Part shown: positions 1 through 8,344 of the stretch, one piece after another | How positions within the stretch are numbered: the stretch's first letter is position 1 | How the letters are laid out: the number at the start of each line of letters is the position of its first letter | NCBI GenBank assembly: GCA_021798875.1 | Contig: JAJZBN010000001.1 | Location: 19,534 to 83,533, forward strand | DNA: 64,000 nucleotides | From: a bacterium | Lineage (GTDB): Bacteria > SZUA-79 > Acidulodesulfobacterales > Acidulodesulfobacteraceae | Direction of reading: 5' to 3' | Notes under the pieces: model-generated | What the model was told of the DNA's origin: nothing | Databases searched by the model: none | Seen by the model: the letters and a program-made list of their open reading frames with translations, nothing else | Translations under genes and position numbers: made by a program

Positions 1-612
1 ATTTAAAATATCGGCGACTACCCTGACGCCTCCCACCAATTTGCTCTGGGTAGAGCCGGTAGATTTAAGCTGTTCCTGAAGCACTTCGTCTAAATCTTTG
101 ATAACGCCGGGCGGCACTCTTTCAAGTTTTGAAAGCCTGAATACTACCTGAGACCTGATGGAAGACGGCAGGAGTCCTATTACTACGGCTGCAGAAATAG
201 GTTCCAGGTGTCCAAGAATGAGGGCAATTGTTTGAGGATGTTCGTTTTTAACGAAATCTGCTATAACATGAGGGTCGAGCCACTTTAAAGTCTGCAGACC
301 TTCTTCTTCTATAGGGCCGTGAAGATTGTCCAATATTTTTTTAGCTTTGTCGGGGTCAAGCGATTTTGCTATTAAATTTTTTACGTAATCGTCGCCTTTT
401 ACTATAAGTCCGACCTTTGAAAAATTAGAGTTAAAATCCTTAAGTATATTTTCGGAATCTTCTTTTTCTATAGTCGGAAGATTATCCATATATTTGGTAA
501 TTTTTTGGATTTCCATAAGCTCTAATCGTTTAATGATTTCGGATGCGGCGTCTTCGCCTACGGAAACCAAGAAAATCGCCGCTTTTTCGGGTCCGGATAA
601 TCTTCTTCCCAT
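1..612 (-). CDS. fliG: FliG, flagellar motor switch protein (N-terminal part, runs off the window)
   Basis: The rotor protein FliG couples the MS ring to the C ring and its C-terminal domain meets the stator. Only the first 204 codons are visible, because the gene leaves the window at its 3' side. The translation starts MGRRLSGPEKAAIFL at the ATG at 612-610. It contains the FliG middle-domain EHPQT motif at residues 124-128, followed by a helical segment ending near SKLVGGVRVVADILN. The charged motor-contact domain lies outside. The start codon abuts the fliF stop directly (fliF TAA at 615-613), so the two genes are almost certainly translationally coupled, which matches the direct FliF C-terminus to FliG N-terminus contact. 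Confidence 0.96.
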   Translation of the reverse strand, partial: MGRRLSGPEKAAIFLVSVGEDAASEIIKRLELMEIQKITKYMDNLPTIEKEDSENILKDFNSNFSKVGLIVKGDDYVKNLIAKSLDPDKAKKILDNLHGPIEEEGLQTLKWLDPHVIADFVKNEHPQTIALILGHLEPISAAVVIGLLPSSIRSQVVFRLSKLERVPPGVIKDLDEVLQEQLKSTGSTQSKLVGGVRVVADILN

Positions 613-2214
613 TTATATTTCCCTTCCGGTATCTTTCAATAAATTTCTTACGTAATTAACGGCGGCGTCCGGGTCTGATTTTACGATATTAGCGGCTACT
701 TCTTTAACGTCAGGTTCAGGAGGCGCTATGGATTCCTGTTTTATCTGAGCAAGCGCTTCCAACTTTTCTTCATCGGAAGAACGGGCGTTTTCGTGCGATT
801 CGTAAGAAGTTATATACTGCATTAACGGTCTTAAAATAATTAAAATTAACAATATAATGCCTATCAATATAACGCCGTATCTTATTATTTCTCCGAGATG
901 GGATTTTATAAGTTTTACGAAAGTTTTTTTAGGAGGCGCAGGTATCTTATAGCTTATTTTTTTAAAAGGAATATTAGCCACGACGACTTTATCTTTTGCC
1001 GTCTTGGAATAACCTATAGCCGTTTTTACTATATTTTTAAAAAGGCTCATTTCGGATGAGCTTCTGGGAATATAACGTTCGGCAGTTTTGCCTTTAGCCG
1101 ATTTAATTTTTTTATAAGTTCCGTTAACTAATACGGAAGCGTAAACTCTTTTGATTGTTCCTACCGGATACGATATTTTCTCTATTTTTTTAGATACGTC
1201 GTAATTTGTCGTTTCTTTTTTTACCGTATGAACGCTAGGTTTTCCGACCGGTATAGGAACCTTTCCCGGCGGCAGGTTTGATTTTGCGCCAGGTATACCT
1301 TGAGGTCTTAATGCTCCGGTAGAAGAAGATTTATATGTCTGCTGAGATACAATAGCCGTCGTATTGGGGTTATAAGTCAGTTTAGATTCTACTTTTTTTG
1401 CGAAATCGACCTTAACGTAAACTTTAGACGTTACGTTTCCCGCTCCTACCACGGGTATTAACATTGAATTAATTTTACTTTCAAAGCTTTTTTCTATTTT
1501 ACGGACGTAGTTTAACTGATTTACGGTATATGCGAAAGAGCTTTTTGTAGGAATTGAGAGTACCTTTCCTTCCGTATCCACTATGGTAATATTCTTGGGT
1601 TTTAAGCCTTCTACGGCGCTTGCGACTAAATGAATTATTCCGTTTACCTGCATTTTGTCAAGGGTCATCCCTGCCCTTAACTTAACAATTACGGACGCTT
1701 TTGCCGGCGTTCTTCTCGTAACGAAAACCGATTGCCTCGGCAGTACTATAAGTACCCTCGAATATTTAATGCTGTTAATCTGGTCTATCGTTCTTTCAAG
1801 TTCGCCCTGCAGCGCCCTCTGATAATCTACGTGCTGCATAAAATCGGTCATTCCTATCTGGACTTTGTCAAATATGGAAAAACCGACGCCTTCCTGTCTT
1901 GGAAGACCTATGGAAGCGAGTTTGAGCCGCGTTTTGTAAACGTCGCTTTTAGGTATAAGAACGGTTTTACCCCTGTCTTTAAGTTGATAAGGAATATTGT
2001 ATGAATGGAGTTTGCTTATTATTTCAGAAGCGCTCGTTGCGTTTAGATTTGAATAAAGAACGCCGTATTTAGGAGCGGTAGCGTAAATCGCCGTTAAATA
2101 TACGGCTATAACTACCCCTGCTAGTACAAGGACGAAGACTATCTTTCTTTCGATGGAAAGTTCGGTAAAAAAAGTCTTTAACTGCGTACCTAATTCTTTA
2201 AAATTAGCTGCCAT
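613..2214 (-). CDS. fliF: FliF, flagellar MS-ring protein
   Basis: FliF forms the membrane MS ring that nucleates basal-body assembly. At 533 residues the length is normal. An N-terminal transmembrane helix lies near residues 23-45 (IVFVLVLAGVVIAVYL). The periplasmic ring-building motifs follow, with segments such as ALQGELERTI and VLIVLP typical of the YscJ/FliF domain. A second membrane helix sits near 445-467 (YGVILIGIILLILIIL). The cytoplasmic tail ends NYVRNLLKDTGREI, the FliG-binding region. The gene lies between fliE and fliG in the order flgB-flgC-fliE-fliF-fliG, the canonical rod and MS-ring operon. The start at 2214 follows a 60-bp gap after fliE. Confidence 0.97.
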   Translation of the reverse strand: MAANFKELGTQLKTFFTELSIERKIVFVLVLAGVVIAVYLTAIYATAPKYGVLYSNLNATSASEIISKLHSYNIPYQLKDRGKTVLIPKSDVYKTRLKLASIGLPRQEGVGFSIFDKVQIGMTDFMQHVDYQRALQGELERTIDQINSIKYSRVLIVLPRQSVFVTRRTPAKASVIVKLRAGMTLDKMQVNGIIHLVASAVEGLKPKNITIVDTEGKVLSIPTKSSFAYTVNQLNYVRKIEKSFESKINSMLIPVVGAGNVTSKVYVKVDFAKKVESKLTYNPNTTAIVSQQTYKSSSTGALRPQGIPGAKSNLPPGKVPIPVGKPSVHTVKKETTNYDVSKKIEKISYPVGTIKRVYASVLVNGTYKKIKSAKGKTAERYIPRSSSEMSLFKNIVKTAIGYSKTAKDKVVVANIPFKKISYKIPAPPKKTFVKLIKSHLGEIIRYGVILIGIILLILIILRPLMQYITSYESHENARSSDEEKLEALAQIKQESIAPPEPDVKEVAANIVKSDPDAAVNYVRNLLKDTGREI

Positions 2215-2274
2215 TTAATCCTAATTGCAAATTTATAGTATTTTATTTGTAGAACGGTATTTATATGGAAAATT

Positions 2275-2622
2275 TTATACCTGCATTTGCATAATAGTAT
2301 TATAAGCCGTGACTATTTTGTTTCTGACCTGCATCATAAGTTCGAAAGAGTCGTTAGCTTTTTCCATATCTATCATAGCTTGATGTATATTTGAAGATTG
2401 ACCAGTAGCTATAGCTTCGGCGGCGTTATTTGCCGTATTTTGCAGTTCGTTGACTTTATTTATGGAATTTAAAAGAGTATCGGCAAAAGAACTGCTTCCG
2501 GAATCGGGCTGTATCGAACCCCCGCCGCTTCCCAATATATTATTTGGATTAAGCTCTTTAATTTCCGATGCTGGATTAAGTCCAGCCAAATCGCCGCTTC
2601 CTATTCCTATCGGTATCGCCAT
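2275..2622 (-). CDS. fliE: FliE, hook-basal body junction protein
   Basis: FliE is the first exported rod component and links the MS ring to the proximal rod. The 115-residue product has a low-complexity Gly/Ser/Asn-rich N-terminal half. The conserved C-terminal helix follows, with AMIDMEKANDSFELMMQVRN and the ending YNTIMQMQV, both typical of FliE. A purine-rich GGAGG-type ribosome site lies just upstream of the start (AAGGAGG on the minus strand near 2634). It is preceded by flgC after a 176-bp non-coding gap, so it may have its own promoter, although none was recognised. Confidence 0.93.
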   Translation of the reverse strand: MAIPIGIGSGDLAGLNPASEIKELNPNNILGSGGGSIQPDSGSSSFADTLLNSINKVNELQNTANNAAEAIATGQSSNIHQAMIDMEKANDSFELMMQVRNKIVTAYNTIMQMQV

Positions 2623-2798
2623 TATAAATCAGACCTCCTTTTTGAAGAACTTTAATTAAAAAAATCTTTAAATAATCTTAAACCGGCTTAATTTTTATAT
2701 TATGAATTAATAAATGAATGAATTCATTAAACCGTTAAACATCTTTTAGTAAATTATATCATATTTGCATAAAACATAACATATTTTTATGTATTTCG

Positions 2799-3191
2799 CT
2801 AAATTTGTAAAGACGACTGCGACATAGCTTTAGATTCCGAAATAACTTGAGCATCCGCCTGATAAGCCCTTGTAGCGGAAATCATATTTACGAGCTCCCT
2901 TATAGCCGATATATTAGGGGTTTTAACGTATCCCGCTTTGTTTGCGAGAGGGTTGCTTGGGTCGTATTTTTCTGAAAACGGATTTTTAGCGTTTTCTATT
3001 TTTTCCACTTCTACTCCGAAATAGTTTTTAAATTTGACGGTTTTAAACAACGGCTCTTTTTTTACGTAAGGCAGTCCGTTTCCGGCATCGTCGGTATTTA
3101 TGTTCGCAAGATTGGATGAAATTACGTTCATCCTTATTCTTTCGGCGTTAAGTCCCTGCGCCGCAATTTTTAAAGATTCGTTAAATCCCAT
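2799..3191 (-). CDS. flgC: FlgC, flagellar proximal rod protein
   Basis: FlgC is a rod subunit secreted through the flagellar export gate. The 130-residue protein begins with the rod/hook N-terminal helix (SLKIAAQGLNAERIRMNVIS, then SNLANINT) and ends with the matching C-terminal helix (LVNMISATRAYQADAQVI). The loop between carries the FlgC-typical YVKKEPLF and GYVKTPNI segments. A good AGGAGG ribosome site precedes the ATG at 3191. It lies 88 bp downstream of flgB, and that gap holds a degraded copy of the second palindromic repeat family (near 3239-3260). Confidence 0.95.
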   Translation of the reverse strand: MGFNESLKIAAQGLNAERIRMNVISSNLANINTDDAGNGLPYVKKEPLFKTVKFKNYFGVEVEKIENAKNPFSEKYDPSNPLANKAGYVKTPNISAIRELVNMISATRAYQADAQVISESKAMSQSSLQI

Positions 3192-3279
3192 AAGTTACTT
3201 CCTCCTTTCAATTTTTCGTTTTACCGCCGTGCATGACGTGCAGGAATTTAATTCCGACTCAACGGTAATAATTACGCAG

Positions 3280-3711
3280 TTACGGCATAGTATTATCTAT
3301 GGCATAAGTAAGCGTAGCAAATTTTTTAGACAGTAATTTTGCAACAGCCTGAAATCTTATCGCGTTTGAAGTCATATCGCTCATCTCTTTGCTTAGATTT
3401 ACGGTATTGCCGTCTAAAGCCGGCACCGTTTCGCTGTTTTGATTATGCACGAAAGATTTTATGTAATCCGACTGTTCTTCCGAAGACGAACCTGCCGCAA
3501 GACCTCCGCCAGATAAATCTTTATGCGAAGTTGTCTTCATAGGCAGAGAATCAGCCGACGGAACGAGTCCGCGCATAACCTGTTCGAAGTTAAGCTCTTT
3601 CGCTTTATATCCAGGCGTGTTTGCGTTTGCTATGTTGGAAGCTATAACGTTCTGCCTGTCGTCAAGCACGTTTAAACTGTCGCCGAGTATTCCGTAAATA
3701 ATGCTGAACAT
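3280..3711 (-). CDS. flgB: FlgB, flagellar proximal rod protein
   Basis: FlgB is a proximal rod subunit. The 143-residue product has the family N-terminal pattern (LNVLDDRQNVIASNIANANT then PGYKAKELNFEQVM) and a C-terminal helix (EMSDMTSNAIRFQAVAKLLS). It is the first gene of the minus-strand operon flgB-flgC-fliE-fliF-fliG. No sigma-54 or sigma-28 signature was found on the minus strand in the 430 bp upstream, which is filled with palindromic repeats instead. The operon promoter is therefore unassigned. Confidence 0.95.
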   Translation of the reverse strand: MFSIIYGILGDSLNVLDDRQNVIASNIANANTPGYKAKELNFEQVMRGLVPSADSLPMKTTSHKDLSGGGLAAGSSSEEQSDYIKSFVHNQNSETVPALDGNTVNLSKEMSDMTSNAIRFQAVAKLLSKKFATLTYAIDNTMP

Positions 3712-4147
3712 TTTTAGATACCGTTATTAATAAATGTTAAAATTAAATATTGACTGTTAAGTCTTATAAGGAAAATATGTCTTCAGCAATACTTTTTTCG
3801 ATTTTCAGGAAAAGGTGTCAGTAATAAAGTTTTCGATCAATAATTACTGTTTCAGGAAAATATGCCAATAATTACTGTTTTCAGGAAAAGGTGTATCAAT
3901 AATTACTGTTTTCAGGAAAAGGTGTCAGATTAATTTTCCGCAATATTTTTCTCGATTATTGTTTTTGCGTTCAGGCGGAAAATAAAATCTGACACCTTTT
4001 CCTTTGACACCATTAATAAAAAAATAAATCTGACACCTTTTCCTATAGACACCTTTTTCTTTGACACCCTTAATGCATCTTTTCATGGCGTCAATATTTT
4101 CACTTTTAAAGAACAATTTTTTCCGTCTATATTTTTATATGCAAAAA
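3712..4147. repeat. Intergenic repeat cluster: family-1 element A, half-sites and a 28-31 bp tandem repeat
   Basis: No gene is credible here. Three imperfect tandem units beginning CAATAATTACTGTTTTCAG start at 3838, 3866 and 3897. A complete inverted-repeat element follows: left arm 3915-3941, a 33-nt loop, right arm 3975-4002. Its arms read GGAAAAGGTGTCAG and CTGACACCTTTTCC at the tips and carry an inner TTTTCCGC/GCGGAAAA pair. Additional GGTGTCA half-sites lie at about 3814, 4005, 4033 and 4047-4066 (some on the minus strand). A 63-codon minus-strand frame across this block (3925-4116) is a translation of repeats and is not reported as a gene. Confidence 0.85.
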
Positions 4148-5320
4148 TTATGCCATATAGGGGAGGAAGACGCTGATTTTTGCGCCGCCGGTTTCTTTTG
4201 AATTTTCGGCGCCGATGTATCCGCCGTGAACCATAACGTTGTTAAGGGCTATCGAAAGTCCTAAGCCGGTACCGCCGCTTTTTTTAGTCGAAAAAAAAGG
4301 GTTGAAAATATTTTTTACGACGTCTTCCGAAAAACCTGGTCCGTTGTCTTCAAAATCGATGCGGATGTAGCCGCTCCCGTCTTCTCCGCCGAAAACAGCG
4401 GAAGTTCTTACTTTTATTATGCCGTCAAAATTTTGAACGGCGTGCGCGGCGTTAATGAGTATATTGACGAAAGTCTGCCCAATAAGATTTTCGTCTATTT
4501 CTAAGATGATATTTTCATCTATTTCCGTAATTACTTTCACGTTTTTTTCTTTTATTGCATAGGAAGAGTACATAATGGATTTATTTACAATATCGGATAA
4601 ACTGCATTTAGAAAGGGCAGGATTGACGGTTTTGGAAAATTCCAGAACATTATTTATGGTAGTGTTCATATTTTTGACGGCGGATATTATATTGGAAATA
4701 ATTTCCGCATGCTCTTCGTTTTTAATTTCTTTTTTCAGGATTGAAGCGAACAGTTCAATGGAACCCAGAGGGTTACGTATTTCGTGGGCTATTTTTGCGG
4801 ACATTTCGCCGAGTTCCGCCAGACGTTTAAACTTTTTTATTTCTTCTATGTTTTGAATTATAAATATCCGTCCTGCATTTTTTTTGTTGTTTCCGTGCAC
4901 GGTTTTAATATATAAAAATACAGGAATAAATTTTCCTGAGCCGTTTTTGTCGTCGCCCGATTTCATAAACTTTTCTACCGGATAAAAAACCTGTCTCGTA
5001 AAATCGGAAAGCGATGTCCCGTTAAAGAAAAACTTTAAAAACTCGTCAACCGGACGGTTCAAATAGTTTAATTGGTCATATCCTCCTGCAAGTTCTATTA
5101 ACGACCTGTTAATAAATTTGATTAAATTATTTTCGTCCGTAATCATTATTCCGAGCGGCATGCTTTCTATAACGGTATTCAGGTTTTCTTTTAAGTCTTT
5201 AACCTGTTCTTCGAGATTTTTATAATATTCGGAAAGTTTGAGGGAAGCCGCCTCGAAGGATTCGAATGCTTTTTTCAGGTCTTCGCCGGTAAGAGTTGAA
5301 ACGGTATTTTTATTTTCCAT
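4148..5320 (-). CDS. PAS-domain sensor histidine kinase, NtrB/FlrB-like (flagellar two-component kinase)
   Basis: This is a predicted cytosolic histidine kinase; no transmembrane helix is evident. An N-terminal coiled coil (about 12-48) leads into a PAS-like domain (about 48-160, with SMPLGIMITDENN). The dimerisation and phosphoacceptor helix has AHEIRNPLGS with His179. The ATPase domain has the N box (NILINAAHAV), G1 (DNGPGF) and G2 (GTGLGLSIA). At 390 residues it resembles the FlrB/FleS/AtoS type. It is divergent from the sigma-54 activator at 5384 with only 63 bp between them, so it is the likely cognate kinase. It probably governs the sigma-54 flagellar promoters at 7189, 15233 and 39081, an inference from context. 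Confidence 0.88.
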   Translation of the reverse strand: MENKNTVSTLTGEDLKKAFESFEAASLKLSEYYKNLEEQVKDLKENLNTVIESMPLGIMITDENNLIKFINRSLIELAGGYDQLNYLNRPVDEFLKFFFNGTSLSDFTRQVFYPVEKFMKSGDDKNGSGKFIPVFLYIKTVHGNNKKNAGRIFIIQNIEEIKKFKRLAELGEMSAKIAHEIRNPLGSIELFASILKKEIKNEEHAEIISNIISAVKNMNTTINNVLEFSKTVNPALSKCSLSDIVNKSIMYSSYAIKEKNVKVITEIDENIILEIDENLIGQTFVNILINAAHAVQNFDGIIKVRTSAVFGGEDGSGYIRIDFEDNGPGFSEDVVKNIFNPFFSTKKSGGTGLGLSIALNNVMVHGGYIGAENSKETGGAKISVFLPYMA

Positions 5321-5383
5321 TTTGATTAAAAAGATTTAATATTTTTATTTTTTACTTCATTTTATATTATAATATACTTCGTT

Positions 5384-7066
5384 ATGGAAAAAATCGATAA
5401 AAAAAATGAAGCGTCTGTTAAAACAGGAAATAAAATTTTAATAGTGGACGACGACCCGCACATGAGGTCGGCATTAAGCCTGAGCCTTAAAAAGACCGGA
5501 AAAGAAGGCGATATTTTTGCTTCGGCGGAAGAAGCGTTAAGTTACATAGGTAAAAATTTTACTTCGGGAGATGTGCCTGCCGCCGAACCGACAATTAACC
5601 AAAGTCCTTATTTTTTAATTTTGTCGGATTTAAATATGCCGGGTATGGACGGTATCTCTTTTTTAAACGAAATTAAAAAATATCCGGTTTTTCAATCCGT
5701 TCCTTTCGTGATAATTACTGCGTACGGAACTATAGAAAGCGCAGTTTCCGCAATGAAAACGGGCGCTTCCGACTATATGCTTAAACCGTTCGATATTTCC
5801 GATTTTGAAAGAATAGTCAAAAATGCGGAAAAATTTTCCTCGTCTTATAATATTTTAAGAAAAACCGTAAAAGATAAAGAATGCTGTAAAGATAATAAAG
5901 ATAAAGTAAAAGATATTATATCGTCTAATTTTATATACAGGTCGGATGCCATGAAACGGATAGACGAATATATAAAAGCGGTAGCTTCCGCCGATGCGAC
6001 GGTGCTTATAACCGGAGAGTCCGGCACAGGCAAGGAAGTCGCGGCAAAAAGAATACATGAATTAAGCGGAAGAAAAGGAAGATTCGTCGCCGTCAACTGT
6101 TCCGCCATAGTGCCGACGCTTTTAGAAAGCGAACTTTTCGGACACGAAAAAGGGGCGTTTACCGGCGCCGTTTCCGCAAAGAAAGGAAAGTTCGAGCAGG
6201 CGGATAACGGAACTATTTTTCTCGACGAAATAGCCGAAATGGATAAAAACCTTCAGGCTAAAATTCTCAGGGCGCTTCAGGAAAAAACCATAGACAGAGT
6301 AGGAGGGGACGAGCCAGTTTCAGTAAACGCAAGGGTAGTAGCCGCTACTAATAAAGACATCGAAAAAGCCGTATCTGAGGGAAATTTCAGGGACGACCTT
6401 TTCTACAGGCTGAACGTAATCCGCCTGCATATGCCTCCGCTCAGAGACAGAAAAGACGACGTGATTGCTCTTGCCGAGTATTTTGCTTCCGTTTATTCAA
6501 ATAAATATTTCAGGGAAGTTTCCGGTATTTCGGAAGATGCGAAAAAATATCTGCTTTCGTTGGATTTTCAGGGCAATATAAGAGAACTGGAAAATATAAT
6601 AGAAAGGGCGGTTATACTTGCCCAGAAAGACAAATTTTTAGACGTCCGACATTTCGGCAGTTTTGAACCCGCGTTTTATGCTGGTAATGTTTCATATGGC
6701 GGAAACGCAGACTGCGGGGATGATAAATCTGCCGCCGGTAATACAAGAGCAAACGGCACGGGGGCGATTATAACGAACGGAGCGGATAATAATATAGATA
6801 ATATAAATAAAGACGGTAAAGACGCAATAAACGAATCAGATAAGTTTAATGGTTCCGTTTCGTCGTCGGAATCTGCCGACAATAGAGCGGCCGCGGATAT
6901 CTTTAACGGCAGCGGCGGACGCAGCCTAAATATTAAAGAAATGGAAGAAAAGCTAATTTTTGCCGCACTCAAAGAAACAGGCGGCAATAAAACCAAAGCC
7001 GCCGAAAAACTTGGAATTACCTCAAGAACCCTCAGAAATAAACTTAAAGAACTTGGTATAGATTAA
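5384..7066 (+). CDS. Sigma-54-dependent response regulator, NtrC/FlrC/FlgR-like
   Basis: This is the predicted transcriptional activator for sigma-54 RNA polymerase. A receiver domain occupies about 15-150, with acidic residues VDDDPH, phosphoacceptor Asp82 in SDLNMPGMDG, and Lys134 in LKPF. The AAA+ domain has Walker A GESGTGKE (211-218), the sigma-54 contact loop GAFTGA (257-262) and the Walker B region TIFLDEIAEM. A C-terminal Fis-type helix-turn-helix has NKTKAAEKLGITSRTLRNKL. Two features differ from the usual family: an insertion of about 18 residues in the receiver domain before Asp82, and a long Asn/Gly/Ser/Asp-rich linker of roughly 85 residues between the AAA+ and DNA-binding domains. 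It lies upstream of a perfect sigma-54 promoter for flgD. Confidence 0.93.
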   Translation: MEKIDKKNEASVKTGNKILIVDDDPHMRSALSLSLKKTGKEGDIFASAEEALSYIGKNFTSGDVPAAEPTINQSPYFLILSDLNMPGMDGISFLNEIKKYPVFQSVPFVIITAYGTIESAVSAMKTGASDYMLKPFDISDFERIVKNAEKFSSSYNILRKTVKDKECCKDNKDKVKDIISSNFIYRSDAMKRIDEYIKAVASADATVLITGESGTGKEVAAKRIHELSGRKGRFVAVNCSAIVPTLLESELFGHEKGAFTGAVSAKKGKFEQADNGTIFLDEIAEMDKNLQAKILRALQEKTIDRVGGDEPVSVNARVVAATNKDIEKAVSEGNFRDDLFYRLNVIRLHMPPLRDRKDDVIALAEYFASVYSNKYFREVSGISEDAKKYLLSLDFQGNIRELENIIERAVILAQKDKFLDVRHFGSFEPAFYAGNVSYGGNADCGDDKSAAGNTRANGTGAIITNGADNNIDNINKDGKDAINESDKFNGSVSSSESADNRAAADIFNGSGGRSLNIKEMEEKLIFAALKETGGNKTKAAEKLGITSRTLRNKLKELGID

Positions 7067-7188
7067 CCGCTATACTATAAATAACTATGCTTAGATAGAG
7101 CATTATCTGGGGGAATCCTCAATGAATGCGAACATAACGAATCAATCTGCGCTTATAAAATCATTTTCTTTTACATACTAATATCCCG

Positions 7189-7204
7189 TGGCACGAAGAT
7201 TGCA
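7189..7204 (+). promoter_or_regulatory. Sigma-54 promoter upstream of flgD
   Basis: The sequence TGGCACGAAGATTGCA is a full match to the sigma-54 -24/-12 consensus (TGGCAC-N5-TTGCA), with GG and GC correctly spaced. It lies about 140 bp upstream of the flgD start and shortly after the sigma-54 activator gene. This supports control of the flgD-flgE-fliK-fliJ run by that activator. Confidence 0.9.
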
Positions 7205-7345
7205 TTAATACATGTAAAGGCACAAAAAGTCTTTAAAATAGGAAAATTTTTCCTATTAACGTTCTATTTGGTTGTCTTTAAAAGTTTAAAAATTAATAAA
7301 ATTATTATTAAATAAAGTATAAATTAAGTTACGGAGGGAATAAAA

Positions 7346-8059
7346 ATGTCGGTAAATTCATTATTTGCGCCAACGACTACGACAAATGCAAATACCGTTA
7401 CATCAACGGCCGCAAGCGCAGCGGCAAGTACCGCAAGCTCGTCCAATTCAAACAACAGCGGTCTCGTAAGCGCAACAACTTTTATGCAGTTAATGGTTCA
7501 GCAGCTTGAAAATCAGGACCCCTTAAATCCGCAGTCGAGTTCGGCTTCGCTTGCACAGCTTGCCCAGTTCGATTCGCTTAATCAGTTAAACACCGTAAAC
7601 TCAAATCTTCAAACCCTTGTAGCAGATCAAAATCAGGCGACGCTCGGCAGTGCAGTAAATATGGTAGGAAAGTCTGTTCAGGCAAACGGCAACGCATTTG
7701 GTTACTCCAGCGGTAGTACTTCAAATTTAAGTTATTCTTTGCCGAGCAATGCAAGTTCGGTCAGTATGGATATATATAATTCATCCGGAAATCTCGTTTA
7801 CAATACCAATCTCGGAGCGCAGAGCGCAGGTTCGCAGTCTTTTACATGGGACGGAGCGGAAAACAGCGGACAGACTGCTCCTTCAGGCAATTATACTTTC
7901 TCGGTCGGCGCAACTGGTTCCGGCGGCAAGGCTATTACGCCCTCAACCTTTACGCAGGCGACTGTTACCGGTCTTTCGACTTCATCGACCGGCGCGGTCC
8001 AGCTCGAACTAAGCAATGGCTCTACCGTTCCGTTGTCCAGCGTAACAAACGTCGAATAG
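7346..8059 (+). CDS. flgD: FlgD, flagellar hook cap / hook assembly protein
   Basis: FlgD is the exported scaffold that caps the growing hook. The N-terminal region is Ser/Thr/Ala/Asn-rich and disordered. It is followed by the conserved FlgD motif: TTFMQLMVQQLENQDPLNP (about 46-64) and AQFDSLNQLNTVNSNLQTL. The C-terminal part has the FlgD Ig/tudor-like pattern (YNSSGNLVYNTNLGAQSAGS, then FTWDGAENSG). At 237 residues the length is typical. A strong GGAGG lies before the ATG. flgE follows after 285 bp occupied by family-1 palindromic repeats, which may affect read-through. Confidence 0.95.
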   Translation: MSVNSLFAPTTTTNANTVTSTAASAAASTASSSNSNNSGLVSATTFMQLMVQQLENQDPLNPQSSSASLAQLAQFDSLNQLNTVNSNLQTLVADQNQATLGSAVNMVGKSVQANGNAFGYSSGSTSNLSYSLPSNASSVSMDIYNSSGNLVYNTNLGAQSAGSQSFTWDGAENSGQTAPSGNYTFSVGATGSGGKAITPSTFTQATVTGLSTSSTGAVQLELSNGSTVPLSSVTNVE

Positions 8060-8344
8060 CCGTCTAAGGTTAAAGGTGTCAGATTTATTTAAAATGTAAT
8101 TAAAGGTGTCAAGGTTAAAGGTGTCAGATTAATTTTCCGCTCGACTATCTTGATTAAAGATACTTTTTTAATGCGGAAAATAAAATCTGACACCTTTAAC
8201 CGAAAGTGATACATAGAACGGTTATAAAAATAAAAAATATGCCGATATAATATATATAGGCAATAAATTTAACTTTAAAAAATTATAAAAAAATTAATTT
8301 TTTACAATATATTTCAGTTTTACGTTATACAGGAGGAATGAAAA
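8060..8344. repeat. Intergenic family-1 repeat block with complete element B, between flgD and flgE
   Basis: A half-site lies at 8066-8091 and another, ending GGTGTCAA, at 8102-8112. The complete inverted-repeat element spans 8113-8201: left arm 8113-8140, a 32-nt loop, right arm 8173-8201. The tips pair as GGTTAAAGGTGTCAG with CTGACACCTTTAACC. The rest of the gap is AT-rich. A GCCGATAT sequence at 8241 resembles a sigma-28 -10 box but lacks a properly spaced TAAA -35, so it is not called as a promoter. The flgE ribosome site, AGGAGG, sits just before 8345. Confidence 0.88.

Noticed and set aside
3239..3260. Family-2 repeat between flgB and flgC
   Set aside because: GCAGGAATTTAATTCCGACTC resembles the inner part of family 2 (compare 26135-26152) but has too many changes to call on its own.
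3925..4116. A 63-codon minus-strand frame across the flgB-kinase gap
   Set aside because: It is a translation of family-1 arms; no ribosome site and no family pattern. The cysteine- and lysine-rich string comes from repeated GGTGTCAG arms.
8225..8248. Possible sigma-28 promoter with GCCGATAT upstream of flgE
   Set aside because: The -10-like box is good but the only nearby TAAA is 12 bases away instead of about 15, so spacing does not fit. AT-rich DNA makes partial matches common.
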